A stretch of DNA of 23,418 bases from a virus. The DNA lies in the IMG/VR virus record IMGVR_UViG_3300047352_000503, positions 1-23,418 of that record. The stretch is one strand, 5' to 3'. The notes beneath the pieces were generated by a model. It made no database searches and had not been told where the DNA came from. It saw only the letters and a list, made by a program, of their open reading frames with translations. Positions 1 through 7,076 of this stretch are shown piece by piece. The first letter of the stretch is position 1, and every line of letters begins with the position of its first letter. The position numbers were made by a program, and so were the translations under genes.

Positions 1-1700
1 TATTCTAAAAAAAATTGATCTAATGGAGCTTCTTCCATTGAAAACTTTGTTAGCCCATGAAGTGATCCATTCGAACCCCTCCTATCAACCGTACCAGAAA
101 TATCATAACTATCACAACCAAAAGCACCCAGGTGCTCGTTTCCGGGGTATTTAATTCCATTTTTTTCTATTGTTCTATTTTGAAGATTATATGGTGGTAT
201 CCAACTTATTTTAAATCTTCCTTGTTTATTTGGAGTAAAGATAACTCTTGTATCTACAATTCCATTATACCATTGAAAATTACCTTGACTTATTACATTT
301 GTATTACGCAAATCATTGTTATAATCTATTTGCTCGTAAATTTTACTTAAATTAAATAAAGCTTGTTTAGCTTCATCTCTAAAAGCATGATCTTCTGTTC
401 TTGGAAATTGCCGATATAATTCATTTAAACTATCTTGATCATCTTTTAAACCATCAACTTCGTTTTCCCAATGTTGTATTACTCCTATATCAATTTCTTC
501 GTTGTCGATACCTTGAACAATTTGTTCGGGTGTTTCGAATACAGGAAATCCATAAGTATTAATGAATCCTTCGTAGTTCCATTCCATAGGTATGAACAAA
601 CTATATAATCCTGAGCTAGTCTGTCCATTGCGGTTTCTTTTTGTAACATCAGATTCGTAATATAATTTTTTAAAATTTTTTCCGCCTTTATCAAGTGAAT
701 TAGATGTTGATCCCATCATACACTTACCTATAATTTTACTACCTAATCTTAATGTAGTTTTTGTTACTCGCCAATTATTAAGAATATTGTCAGGTCTTTC
801 CCATTTGCCTGATTCATCGTGTACTAATAATTTTAATTTTTCACCATCATAACTATTGTCTCCAGTGTTTTTCCAATCAATAGTTGTATCTAATCCTTCT
901 AATATTTGTTTTTCACTGGTTTCAGTAATACTCTTTTTAGTAAACTTTGATGCTGGAACCCTGTATGCAAGCTCTGACTTGGGTCGATCCATTCCGTCTT
1001 GTATTGGTTTGAAAAAAAACGGGTAGTTAACTGATATGGGTACAACTTTATCTGTGAACATTTTCTTAGCATCAGAGCCTGATTTGGACAATATCCCAAA
1101 CCGTGCGTCTGAAGTAATTGTAGCTTGATGGACGGTTTCTGCTGAAGACATAAAGCTAAAACCGGATCTACGGTTTTTAAGATAGCACATTCCATAACAT
1201 CGTTTATCGGCTTTGCAGGCTTCCCAAAAAATGAAGAAGAATCTATTAGCCTCTCTGAAGTCTGGCTTCCCAACATCAATTTTGGTGTGCTGCAGGTACA
1301 TATAATGAGAGCCAGTAATATAAGTAGGAATTTTATTATTAATAAACCAATAACCTTCTTCACGCCTTGTAAATTCTCTATTGATATAATCATACCATTT
1401 ATCTTTAAAATTACTAGGATAAGTTTCCCATTCAAATATACTTTTAATTTGATTTAATTCTTTTGGAAAAACGTGAGGTTGCCAAATATTATTATTATTT
1501 TCAACAACTTTAGGTGCTTTAGGTAAGGCTATTACTAAATTTTGTATTTGAATAATATCACCAATGGTACCATCTTTGCTTATAATAATTACATCATGCT
1601 CTTTATTATAACCATACTCCCATTTTTTATACCTATTATTTTTTTTTATTATATTAGGTTTTATTGGGGAAACATTTTGAACCAATGTTTGCGCGTACAT
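1..1700 (-). CDS. terL: Terminase large subunit (packaging ATPase/nuclease), 3' end cut by window edge
   Basis: DNA-packaging motor that pumps the genome into the prohead and cuts it. One uninterrupted frame runs from an ATG at 1700 to the left edge, giving 566 residues with no stop. A Walker A-like loop is at about K175 to S182 (KNRRSGFS; basic residues in place of the classical GK[ST]). A Walker B is at about 291-296 (LLVHDE, acid pair D295/E296). A coupling-type motif is at about 328-333 (MMGSTS). RQFPRTEDHAFRDEA is a familiar TerL segment. GCDSYD near residue 530 fits the first acidic residue of the RNase H-like nuclease domain. The start overlaps the stop of the upstream gene (TAATG), suggesting coupled translation. 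Smaller ORFs inside this stretch in other frames are shadows. The end of the nuclease domain lies outside the window. Confidence 0.9.
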   Translation of the reverse strand, partial: MYAQTLVQNVSPIKPNIIKKNNRYKKWEYGYNKEHDVIIISKDGTIGDIIQIQNLVIALPKAPKVVENNNNIWQPHVFPKELNQIKSIFEWETYPSNFKDKWYDYINREFTRREEGYWFINNKIPTYITGSHYMYLQHTKIDVGKPDFREANRFFFIFWEACKADKRCYGMCYLKNRRSGFSFMSSAETVHQATITSDARFGILSKSGSDAKKMFTDKVVPISVNYPFFFKPIQDGMDRPKSELAYRVPASKFTKKSITETSEKQILEGLDTTIDWKNTGDNSYDGEKLKLLVHDESGKWERPDNILNNWRVTKTTLRLGSKIIGKCMMGSTSNSLDKGGKNFKKLYYESDVTKRNRNGQTSSGLYSLFIPMEWNYEGFINTYGFPVFETPEQIVQGIDNEEIDIGVIQHWENEVDGLKDDQDSLNELYRQFPRTEDHAFRDEAKQALFNLSKIYEQIDYNNDLRNTNVISQGNFQWYNGIVDTRVIFTPNKQGRFKISWIPPYNLQNRTIEKNGIKYPGNEHLGAFGCDSYDISGTVDRRGSNGSLHGLTKFSMEEAPLDQFFLE

Positions 1701-1972
1701 TATTTTGATCTTCTCTCAGCAAATCCGCTGAATGATTCTTTTTTTTCTAGTGGCTTATTTTCTAATAAACTTTTTTCAGCTTCAATACGTGTAAGTATTT
1801 CAAACGCATCAAATATTGCTAATTTTTTTGTTGCTGCTGCATTTTTTAATCTATCTGCAGATATATCATCATCTCCTCCTGTAACAATTTTTTCTTCAGC
1901 TACTTTAATTAATTCTTTAACTGCTTTTTGCCCAGCTTGGATTATATTCAACTTCGTTTCCTTCGTATTCAT
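1700..1972 (-). CDS. Probable terminase small subunit
   Basis: Ninety residues, mainly helical and charged, with NAAATKKLAIFDAFEILTRI in the middle and a basic C-terminus (FAERRSK). The small terminase normally recognises the phage genome end and loads the motor. The call rests on position directly before terL, the shared TAATG stop/start, size, and resemblance of the middle segment to small proteins found before terL in marine phages. There is no clear helix-turn-helix. The ATG lies 56 bases inside the end of the preceding gene in another frame, an unusually long overlap for this genome. No other methionine is available near the N-terminus. It could also be a head accessory protein. Confidence 0.55.
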   Translation of the reverse strand: MNTKETKLNIIQAGQKAVKELIKVAEEKIVTGGDDDISADRLKNAAATKKLAIFDAFEILTRIEAEKSLLENKPLEKKESFSGFAERRSK

Positions 1973-2522
1973 ATTTAATTACTATATCATTAGATTGCAT
2001 ACAATAAAGTCTTTCATTATCAATAATAAAATCCCATTCACTGTTTGGTGTAAACCCAATTAAGTCTCCTGGATTGATTCCAGCAGCTTTTAAGGAGCTA
2101 TTACCATATTTTAATATACCAACAAGCTTTTTTTCTTTATCAAGCGTTAAAACGTCCGTATCAACTATTGGTTTAACAAAACAACGTTCAGATATTGTAT
2201 TCCATTTGTTATTTTGTTTATATAAATACATTTGTGTTATATCACAAAAATATTGATTTTCTTTAAACCATGACCGGCTGTTTTGTTGCTTGCCTTTCAT
2301 GTTATAAAACTTCCTAAAAACATTTTGATGAACAACAACTAAATCACCTTTTTTTATTTTAGTTGAATATGCTATAGGCGTTTCAATTACTAAAGCAATT
2401 CTATTTATTGCTTTCCAATTTTCAATAGATGTATTTAAAATTAATTTTTTATTGTTAATTTTAATTTCATTATTATATCTTTCGCCTGCGGGTTTTATTA
2501 TAAAATCGTATATGCTTTTCAT
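1917..2522 (-). CDS. GroES-like double-domain protein upstream of terminase
   Basis: This 201-residue protein looks like two GroES-type beta-barrels in tandem. The N-terminal half has FIIKPAGERY, a VIETP strand and KKGDLVVVHQNVFR (GD at 59-60), ending in CFVKPI (114-119). The C-terminal half has VGILKYG, then PGDLIGFTPNSEWDFIIDNE (GD at 152-153) and a closing LYCMQSNDIVIKYE, matching the GroES pattern of GD-hVxF, a turn, and a final I-x-DI strand. Proteins of this kind precede the terminase genes in many uncultured marine phages and are often annotated as co-chaperonins. The window also has a separate GroES beside GroEL, so this one may have an assembly role rather than capping GroEL. The fold call is by pattern only. 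Its last 56 bases overlap the next gene. Confidence 0.6.
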   Translation of the reverse strand: MKSIYDFIIKPAGERYNNEIKINNKKLILNTSIENWKAINRIALVIETPIAYSTKIKKGDLVVVHQNVFRKFYNMKGKQQNSRSWFKENQYFCDITQMYLYKQNNKWNTISERCFVKPIVDTDVLTLDKEKKLVGILKYGNSSLKAAGINPGDLIGFTPNSEWDFIIDNERLYCMQSNDIVIKYEYEGNEVEYNPSWAKSS

Positions 2523-2750
2523 TTAATATTGTAGATCATATTCTACAGAAATAGCCATGTTAGAATTAAACTTTTTCCAAGGCATAATTTCATTATTTTT
2601 TTTAATATGAATATTATATGAACTATCTTGATCTTCAAATAAAATGTAAGCTATTTCATGGCCTCCATAAACTTGCTGCCCTATAGCATAATGCATAGCT
2701 TCATTTTTATAATCAGCTCCAATACTTATTTTTCTAATAATAGAAGACAT
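2523..2750 (-). CDS. Conserved hypothetical phage protein, 75 aa
   Basis: Small soluble protein with no signal peptide or membrane segment. Notable features are AMHYAIGQQVYGGHEIAYIL in the first half and a C-terminal NMAISVEYDLQY. The alternating hydrophobic pattern (IHIKKNNEI, ISVEYDL) suggests a beta-rich fold. I recognise the MHY..GQ.VYGGH segment as typical of small proteins next to the coiled-coil/holin cluster in marine phages, but know no function. It ends one base before the start of the GroES-like gene, so the two are probably translated together. The ATG is preceded by an A/T leader without a ribosome-binding sequence. Confidence 0.7.
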   Translation of the reverse strand: MSSIIRKISIGADYKNEAMHYAIGQQVYGGHEIAYILFEDQDSSYNIHIKKNNEIMPWKKFNSNMAISVEYDLQY

Positions 2751-2752
2751 TA

Positions 2753-3010
2753 TTATTCTTTGTTTTCTTCTTCAGGTATTTCAGTATAAGAACCATCTTC
2801 GATATTAATTCTTATTCTACCGTATTTAGTTTCAAGCTCTTGTTTAAATTCCTCAATTTCTTGACTAAGCCCCGCTTGCTGATGCAGTAATGCATGCTTT
2901 TGAGATTCTAACTGCCCTATAGCTTTTATAGTGTCGCTTAAGGTTTCTTGTTGTTTTTGAATTTTTTCTAATTCTTCTGTAGATATAGATGTTGTTTCTA
3001 CTTTTTTCAT
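2753..3010 (-). CDS. Coiled-coil protein, 85 aa
   Basis: Residues 12 to 63 form a long amphipathic helix rich in E, K, Q and L, predicted by eye as a coiled coil. A compact end (YGRIRINIEDGSYTEIPEEE) follows. There is no membrane segment. Proteins with the pattern IGQLESQKHALLHQ are common in marine phages next to the holin. Whether this is a virion scaffold-like protein, an assembly factor or part of lysis is unknown. It lies two bases upstream of the 75-aa gene in the same transcript. Confidence 0.7.
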   Translation of the reverse strand: MKKVETTSISTEELEKIQKQQETLSDTIKAIGQLESQKHALLHQQAGLSQEIEEFKQELETKYGRIRINIEDGSYTEIPEEENKE

Positions 3011-3048
3011 TTTATTAAATTTAATTGTTATTTGTAAATATAATTATT

Positions 3049-3429
3049 TTATTTTGTTTTGTCTTTTATTTTTTCAAAAGTTCGTAGGCCGCCAAGACCA
3101 AGCATGCCTAATAAAACTGTCATTAAATGTTCCATTTGTAAAGCAGGTGGAATATCAATAGGCTTTAATATCCATATAAACAAATCACGAACAATAAAAT
3201 TATAGGCTAAAGCAATTCCGCAAATCCATCCAATAAATGGTCGCCAACCAGCAACAAATATACTACGATGGCCTGCTTCAATTTCATTTATTTTAGTTTG
3301 TAAAGATATTAATTCATTAGGATCTAACTCTTTACCTTTTATTGCTTCTCGTATATCCCAAGCTAAATTACCTATTGGAGTTTTACCCCCGCGTCCACCT
3401 TTTAATAATCCAAGCAATACTTGCCACAT
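3049..3429 (-). CDS. 3TM-type phage holin
   Basis: A 126-residue membrane protein that should form the inner-membrane lesion at lysis. The diagnostic core is AGHRSIFVAGWRPFIGWICG (about 52-71) followed by hydrophobic segments IALAYNFIVRDLFIWIL (about 72-88) and MTVLLGMLGLGGLRTFEKIK (about 103-122). These match the 3TM holin family also found in gene transfer agents. The soluble N-terminal third (WDIREAIKGKELDPNELISL) is typical of that family. The ATG has no Shine-Dalgarno sequence. The M15 peptidase, its likely lysis partner, lies 2.7 kb upstream in the same transcription unit rather than next to it. Confidence 0.8.
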   Translation of the reverse strand: MWQVLLGLLKGGRGGKTPIGNLAWDIREAIKGKELDPNELISLQTKINEIEAGHRSIFVAGWRPFIGWICGIALAYNFIVRDLFIWILKPIDIPPALQMEHLMTVLLGMLGLGGLRTFEKIKDKTK

Positions 3430-3432
3430 AAT

Positions 3433-3906
3433 CTATTGTTTAACCGAGCCTCCACCGCGATTCAATCTTTTTATTTTACTTTCTTGTAGTTTTATCATTG
3501 TTTTTATATCAGGGCCTGACATATTATAATTTTTTGCTATACTAGAAATTCTATTAAATTGTTGTGGATCTGTTCTACTTAATCTTCCAAATGCATCAGC
3601 ATCTTTTTGAGCTTGAAATTGAGTTAATCTATCAGGACCAGGTTGAGACGGTTGTTGTTGTCTACGTGACATTTTTGTTTCAAATTCATTTTCTAAAGAT
3701 TTTAAACTTCTTTTTGTAGGCGTAACTTCTGTTCTAAAAGATCCAGTTCTTGAATCACCAAAACCTTCAGGGGCTGGTCCAAACGGATTTTCTTTTGATA
3801 CTGGTTTTGGATGTCCATCTACATGATTAAACAAAGCGCTAGACTCCATTTTTTTAATTGAGGTAGCTCTATTATCAATAGGCATGTATTTTAAATCTTT
3901 ATTCAT
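3433..3906 (-). CDS. Basic low-complexity protein with DLK-MP-DNR motif
   Basis: A 157-residue protein beginning MNKDLKYMPIDNR. This ATG was chosen over one 60 bases upstream because the upstream one would run into the previous gene and adds an unrelated extension. The N-terminus contains DLKYMPIDNR (4-13) and SSALFNHVDG (22-31), echoed in two neighbouring genes. The middle is rich in P, G, S and Q and probably disordered. The C-terminal part (FNRISSIAKNYNMSGPDIKTMI) could form helices, and the tail is basic and glycine-rich. No enzymatic motif is visible. It may be an internal virion or DNA-binding protein, inferred only from its charge and neighbours. Confidence 0.65.
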   Translation of the reverse strand: MNKDLKYMPIDNRATSIKKMESSALFNHVDGHPKPVSKENPFGPAPEGFGDSRTGSFRTEVTPTKRSLKSLENEFETKMSRRQQQPSQPGPDRLTQFQAQKDADAFGRLSRTDPQQFNRISSIAKNYNMSGPDIKTMIKLQESKIKRLNRGGGSVKQ

Positions 3907-3916
3907 TTTTTTTATA

Positions 3917-4231
3917 TTAAGTTGTTTTATTATATGCTTCTTTTTCCCAAGGTAAATTTGAAGCACCTTCTTTCATTGTTGCACGTGGGTATCTTTTACC
4001 TTTCCAAAATACCGCTGAGTCGTTATAATCTAAATCACCACGACGCATTTGATCTAAATGAACTTGCTCGTGGTTTATAACATTTTTTAACTGCTCTTTA
4101 TTAGTAATATCTTTATTTACTAAAATACTACCATTACGATTAGCCTTACCTAAAACACCCTCACCTAAATTTACATTATAGATAGGAGTATTATCAATAG
4201 TATATGGTGGGTTATTTAAACTGAATGCCAC
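3917..4231 (-). CDS. Small HExxH protein, putative metallopeptidase
   Basis: A 104-residue protein with VINHEQVHLDQ at about 52-61. This is a zincin-type HExxH motif (H54, E55, H58). A downstream LPWEKEAY (about 93-100) supplies glutamates (E96 or E98) at a plausible distance for the third zinc ligand. The layout resembles very small minigluzincin-like peptidases. No signal peptide is visible. The reading frame opens with GTG at 4231, overlapping the previous gene by 20 bases; no better ATG is present. Possible roles are maturation of a virion protein or help in cell-wall passage, but the substrate is unknown. Confidence 0.7.
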   Translation of the reverse strand: MAFSLNNPPYTIDNTPIYNVNLGEGVLGKANRNGSILVNKDITNKEQLKNVINHEQVHLDQMRRGDLDYNDSAVFWKGKRYPRATMKEGASNLPWEKEAYNKTT

Positions 4232-4394
4232 TTTTTTGTTGCTGTTTATATGGGAACATTTTATTTAATGCTTCTTTACGATGACTACATCCGCATGGGA
4301 TGTTTAATCCTTCCGAAACTCTATCTACAATTGTTTTAATTCCTGTAGCAGTAGTAATTTTTTCTACTGTATCACCTAATCCTCTTGATTTCAT
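4212..4394 (-). CDS. Small GLGDT...CGC phage protein, 60 aa
   Basis: Sixty residues with SRGLGDTVEKITTATGIK at the N-terminus, a CGC cluster (about 34-36, within IPCGCSHRKEALNKMFPY) and a short polar tail. I recognise the GLGDT..KIT..TGI...CGC..RKE.LN..FPY pattern as a recurrent small protein of environmental phages. The C-x-C plus H could bind a metal, but there are too few ligands for a classical zinc finger unless it dimerises. Function is unknown. It overlaps the HExxH gene by 20 bases. Confidence 0.7.
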   Translation of the reverse strand: MKSRGLGDTVEKITTATGIKTIVDRVSEGLNIPCGCSHRKEALNKMFPYKQQQKSGIQFK

Positions 4395-4407
4395 TTAATT
4401 ATTTTTA

Positions 4408-5148
4408 TTACATTCTTTTTCCAATACGTTCTGCTCTTTTAGCCATTCTATCATATTTTCTTCTTTGCTTAAGTGCTTTTGATTGATTTTTAGCAATATC
4501 AGATGTACTACTTGAAGACTTAATATTTTTAATAGCTTTTTCACCTTTAGCTCTTGCTTGACTAGCTTTTGCAATAGTCTTTTTTAATCTTCTACTTTTT
4601 CTAGAATTTGTTGCATCTTTAACAATAGGCATAATTTTTAAATCAGCTTTTGCTTCTGCAGATTTAACTTTTGGTCCATCAGTTTTAATTTTTTGTGCAT
4701 AAGTGTTAGTAGTTTTTACAGCTTTAACTTTCTTTCTTGCTTTTACTTTTGGTTTTGTTTTTACCGCCGGCTTTGTTTTAGCTGAAGAGCCTATACCAAA
4801 TCCTTCATTTCCGGATCCATCATTTTGCACACCACTTGTTCCAATAGATTTTATTTGAGTTGGTGGTTTTAATTGATTAGCCGCATAGTTAGCTTGTTTT
4901 TCAGTCATAGGACCAAAATCATTTTTTGCAGATCCAATAGGACCTAAATTGGCTTTATTGGATGTAGACGTTTTTTTAGCAGCTAATTCAGCCATAGTAA
5001 GATTACCAGAAGCTCTTCTTCTTTGTTGCACTTTATCTGCAACTTCTTTAGTACCTATACTTCTTAAAGCTTTTATAATTAACCCGTCAACTTCTAAGGG
5101 AGTTTTATAACCTTTATTAAGATTAAAAAGAGCTGAATTTTTTTTCAT
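4408..5148 (-). CDS. Highly basic, lysine/alanine-rich protein, 246 aa
   Basis: Starts MKKNSALFNLNKGY at 5148, just after the upstream stop. An ATG further upstream would overlap the previous gene and is not preferred. The N-terminal 50 residues look folded. The rest is low complexity: a central Lys/Ala/Pro/Thr tract (AKTKPAVKTKPKVKARKKVK) and a very basic C-terminus with many R and K (QRRKYDRMAKRAERIGKRM). This composition resembles histone-like or internal virion proteins that neutralise packaged DNA, but that role is inferred from charge only. The SALFNLNKGY segment matches one at the end of the upstream gene. No catalytic motif is seen. Confidence 0.7.
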   Translation of the reverse strand: MKKNSALFNLNKGYKTPLEVDGLIIKALRSIGTKEVADKVQQRRRASGNLTMAELAAKKTSTSNKANLGPIGSAKNDFGPMTEKQANYAANQLKPPTQIKSIGTSGVQNDGSGNEGFGIGSSAKTKPAVKTKPKVKARKKVKAVKTTNTYAQKIKTDGPKVKSAEAKADLKIMPIVKDATNSRKSRRLKKTIAKASQARAKGEKAIKNIKSSSSTSDIAKNQSKALKQRRKYDRMAKRAERIGKRM

Positions 5149-5149
5149 G

Positions 5150-5419
5150 TTATTTTTTTGAATTAGCAGGTTTACCCATTTTTGATCCGTAACCTTTGTT
5201 AAGATTTGCAAGCGCAGAACCTCTATTATCAACAGGCATGTCTTTTAAATCTGCCGCAGCTTGTTTAGCAGCAGCTTCTTTGCTCATTCCTTTTGCTTTA
5301 TATTCAGCCATTTTTCCTCCAAAGGCATTACCATTTAAAGGTGCTCCAAATTTATTATTATCTGTTACGCCCTTCATGCTTAAAGGGTGTTTGCTTTGAT
5401 TGTATCCCATTTTTTTCAT
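5150..5419 (-). CDS. Small basic protein with DLK-MP-DNR-SAL motif, 89 aa
   Basis: Glycine- and lysine-rich N-terminus, a short helical stretch (MSKEAAAKQAAADLKDMPVD, about 45-64), then NRGSALANLNKGYGSKMG. The C-terminal motif DLKDMPVDNRGSALANLNKG (57-76) is closely echoed at the N-termini of the downstream 246- and 157-aa proteins. This suggests that the three share a short linear interaction motif or arose by duplication. An internal ATG (MGYNQSK) nine bases in is an alternative start. No known domain is recognised. Confidence 0.65.
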   Translation of the reverse strand: MKKMGYNQSKHPLSMKGVTDNNKFGAPLNGNAFGGKMAEYKAKGMSKEAAAKQAAADLKDMPVDNRGSALANLNKGYGSKMGKPANSKK

Positions 5420-5423
5420 AATA

Positions 5424-5636
5424 TTAGTGTTTCATGTGTTTACTTAAAAAAGATCCATCACTCTTGATGTCCCCTGCTAGTTTTGAAATATGTTTTTCAT
5501 CAGCTGTTTGATTAATATCTTTATATTTACCACCTTTACGCTGATCATCAAGTACATCTCTTTTTAAATAATCAATGTGAGCTTTATCATCCCTCATTGC
5601 GGCACGCACATTACCTTTAGTTATTTTAGTTCCCAT
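5424..5636 (-). CDS. Hypothetical charged protein, 70 aa
   Basis: Rich in K, D and H, with mixed charge and helical character (VRAAMRDDKAHIDYLKRDVL) and a C-terminal DGSFLSKHMKH. There is no membrane segment, cysteine or known motif. It ends four bases before the next gene, inside the same dense cluster of small basic proteins, so it is probably co-transcribed with them. Function unknown. Confidence 0.6.
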   Translation of the reverse strand: MGTKITKGNVRAAMRDDKAHIDYLKRDVLDDQRKGGKYKDINQTADEKHISKLAGDIKSDGSFLSKHMKH

Positions 5637-5657
5637 TTGTTTAATTTTAATTATTAA

Positions 5658-5840
5658 TTATTTTTTGCAACCAAAGTTATTTGCATAATTTGCCATTTCC
5701 CTAACGTCTTTACTATACTTTCCTTTTTTTGCTTTCATTACTGCTGTAGCTGCAGAACAAGCATCTTTAAAACCATTAGCTTTTGCCCATGTTGTAAATT
5801 TACCTCTGTTCGCTTTTTTAATTTGTGGAAATTTTTTCAT
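5658..5840 (-). CDS. Small basic phage protein, KANRGKFTTWAK family-like, 60 aa
   Basis: The start MKKFPQIKKANRGKFTTWAK at 5840 was chosen because the frame upstream of it only shadows the preceding gene. The protein is basic and helical, with KANRGKFTTWAKANGFKDAC at 9-28 and a closing MANYANNFGCKK. I recognise this pattern from marine phage genomes, usually beside a second SFCAR-type basic protein as here. The two cysteines (C28, C58) could form a disulfide or bind a metal. A virion DNA-binding role is plausible but not shown. Confidence 0.7.
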   Translation of the reverse strand: MKKFPQIKKANRGKFTTWAKANGFKDACSAATAVMKAKKGKYSKDVREMANYANNFGCKK

Positions 5841-5850
5841 AATTTTTATT

Positions 5851-6171
5851 TTAGCAGTTCCATCGACGTCGTGCAGCTCTACCTCTTTTAGATTTCCATC
5901 CCTTAGATCTAGCACAAAATGATTTACGTCTTTTCCAAGCTTTACTTCCTTTTTTAAGTTTCTTAGGATCTTTAGTAACTGCCGTTTGAAGTTTACTACC
6001 TGGATTATCTCTTTTATATTTTTTAACACCTTTTTCAGACATACCGCCGCCGGCTGCAGCTCCTGTACCTGTAGACTTAGCTTTATTATAATAGCCTAAT
6101 GACTTCTTTTTTGAAGGAGCAGGTGGCTTTGATCTTTTAAGAAATGGTGAATTTATTTGTACGTACGGCAT
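5851..6171 (-). CDS. Strongly basic SFCAR-type phage protein, 106 aa
   Basis: The first half is low complexity (PPAPSKKKS, GAAAGGG). The second half is extremely basic, with KGSKAWKRRKSFCARSKGWK and a final GRAARRRWNC. The SFCAR plus terminal WNC arrangement is a recurring phage pattern, and the two cysteines may pair or bind a metal. The charge suggests nucleic-acid binding inside the virion. It touches the M15 peptidase stop at 6171 and lies ten bases before the 60-aa basic gene, so the group is likely co-translated. Confidence 0.7.
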   Translation of the reverse strand: MPYVQINSPFLKRSKPPAPSKKKSLGYYNKAKSTGTGAAAGGGMSEKGVKKYKRDNPGSKLQTAVTKDPKKLKKGSKAWKRRKSFCARSKGWKSKRGRAARRRWNC

Positions 6172-6638
6172 TATATTATTTTATATTGTGTTTTACCATC
6201 TTTTCTAAAAGCTTGGAGTATTCTTTTTCTATTTTCCATTTCTGATATAAAACTAAAATGTACCCAGTCGGGATTATGAGAATTTCCATATTCCCATATT
6301 AATTGATCAAAATCTAAATTGTCTTTTATAAAATGAAACATTTCAGCATTTGATTTATAATTATATATATCATCAACATCAATTGCTCTTCCTTCGCAAT
6401 GTTGCGATCTAGAGCTTCCTCCTATTGCTTTATTTAATTCTTCACAGCGAAAAAACGAAGTTACTTTAATTGGTCCTCCAACCCATTCGCGTAGTGGTTC
6501 AAATACTTTATCAGCTACTTGGCTCATGTTTTGCATTTGATATTCTGTTGGTATATTTTCAATACCTTTTCGTATTGCGGTTGAGGATTTTATAGATTCA
6601 CTGTAAGTTATATGTTCGCTAATATACTTACTTTTCAT
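6171..6638 (-). CDS. Peptidase M15-type endolysin (D-Ala-D-Ala carboxypeptidase/L,D-endopeptidase fold)
   Basis: A 155-residue zinc peptidase predicted to cut the peptide cross-links of host peptidoglycan at lysis. The N-terminal helical part leads to IKVTSFFRCEELNKAIGGSS. The zinc-site motif SQHCEGRAIDVDD supplies H80 and D87, and WVHFSF supplies the third ligand H127. E116 in FDQLIWEYG is the likely catalytic base. Length and motif order fit the short M15 phage lysins. No signal peptide is present, so export would depend on the holin. A 50-aa membrane protein is encoded just upstream and a 3TM holin further down, forming a dispersed lysis set. Confidence 0.85.
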   Translation of the reverse strand: MKSKYISEHITYSESIKSSTAIRKGIENIPTEYQMQNMSQVADKVFEPLREWVGGPIKVTSFFRCEELNKAIGGSSRSQHCEGRAIDVDDIYNYKSNAEMFHFIKDNLDFDQLIWEYGNSHNPDWVHFSFISEMENRKRILQAFRKDGKTQYKII

Positions 6639-6643
6639 ATTAC

Positions 6644-6796
6644 TTATTTTTTAGCGCTTTTACTCAAAATATACCACTTATGAATAGTATAACCAATTGT
6701 TAAAAGCAATAAAGTTATTTTTAAATATGCGTCGATGCTCATTAATGAAACCATCAGCGATGCACCATTTATAATGTAAAGCTTCAAATCCGTCAT
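6644..6796 (-). CDS. Small single-span membrane protein, possible second holin
   Basis: A 50-residue ORF opening with ATG at 6796. After MTDLKLYIINGASLMVSLMS comes a hydrophobic helix (about 25-37, LKITLLLLTIGYT) and a basic end HKWYILSKSAKK, giving an N-out/C-in prediction by the positive-inside rule. There may be a second weak hydrophobic stretch around residues 7-19. Its place immediately before the endolysin gene (five-base gap) suggests a lysis role such as a holin or pinholin. The 3TM protein further along could instead be the main holin, making this an accessory. Confidence 0.7.
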   Translation of the reverse strand: MTDLKLYIINGASLMVSLMSIDAYLKITLLLLTIGYTIHKWYILSKSAKK

Positions 6797-6803
6797 TGTC
6801 GAT

Positions 6804-7076
6804 TTAAAATTTAGCATTACCTGTATATCTTTTTACAGACTTAAGGGCATTTGCATCTCCTCCTTTATTAGCTTGAGCTATTGAAGTAATAGGTGTACCT
6901 GCAGGATATGCTTTTGTAGGATATTTAGAAACTTCCATTCCATTGATACCACTACTAGAACCTGGTGCGTGCTGACGATTGTCTTGACTTAAAGGCCCGT
7001 CCCATATATGTGATTCACCTACTATTCCTACTTTTTTATTTTTTGATGCTGCATTGTATGCTTTATCTTCTTTCAT
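6804..7076 (-). CDS. Hypothetical protein, 90 aa
   Basis: A polar protein rich in G, N, K and S with no cysteine or membrane segment. Segments include VGIVGESHIWDGPLSQDNRQ and a C-terminal GGDANALKSVKRYTGNAKF. The composition suggests an extended or disordered structural component. It overlaps the end of the preceding gene by four bases (ATGA-type), indicating coupled translation. I do not recognise the family. Confidence 0.6.
   Translation of the reverse strand: MKEDKAYNAASKNKKVGIVGESHIWDGPLSQDNRQHAPGSSSGINGMEVSKYPTKAYPAGTPITSIAQANKGGDANALKSVKRYTGNAKF

Noticed and set aside
899-1435. 178-aa minus-strand ORF and a 69-aa one at 485-694
   Set aside because: Both are out-of-frame shadows of the terminase frame, which is open from 1700 to the window edge and carries the motor motifs.
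5841-6029. N-terminal extension of the 60-aa basic protein
   Set aside because: The extension only shadows the overlapping SFCAR gene. The ATG at 5840 gives a compact family-like protein ten bases after that gene ends.
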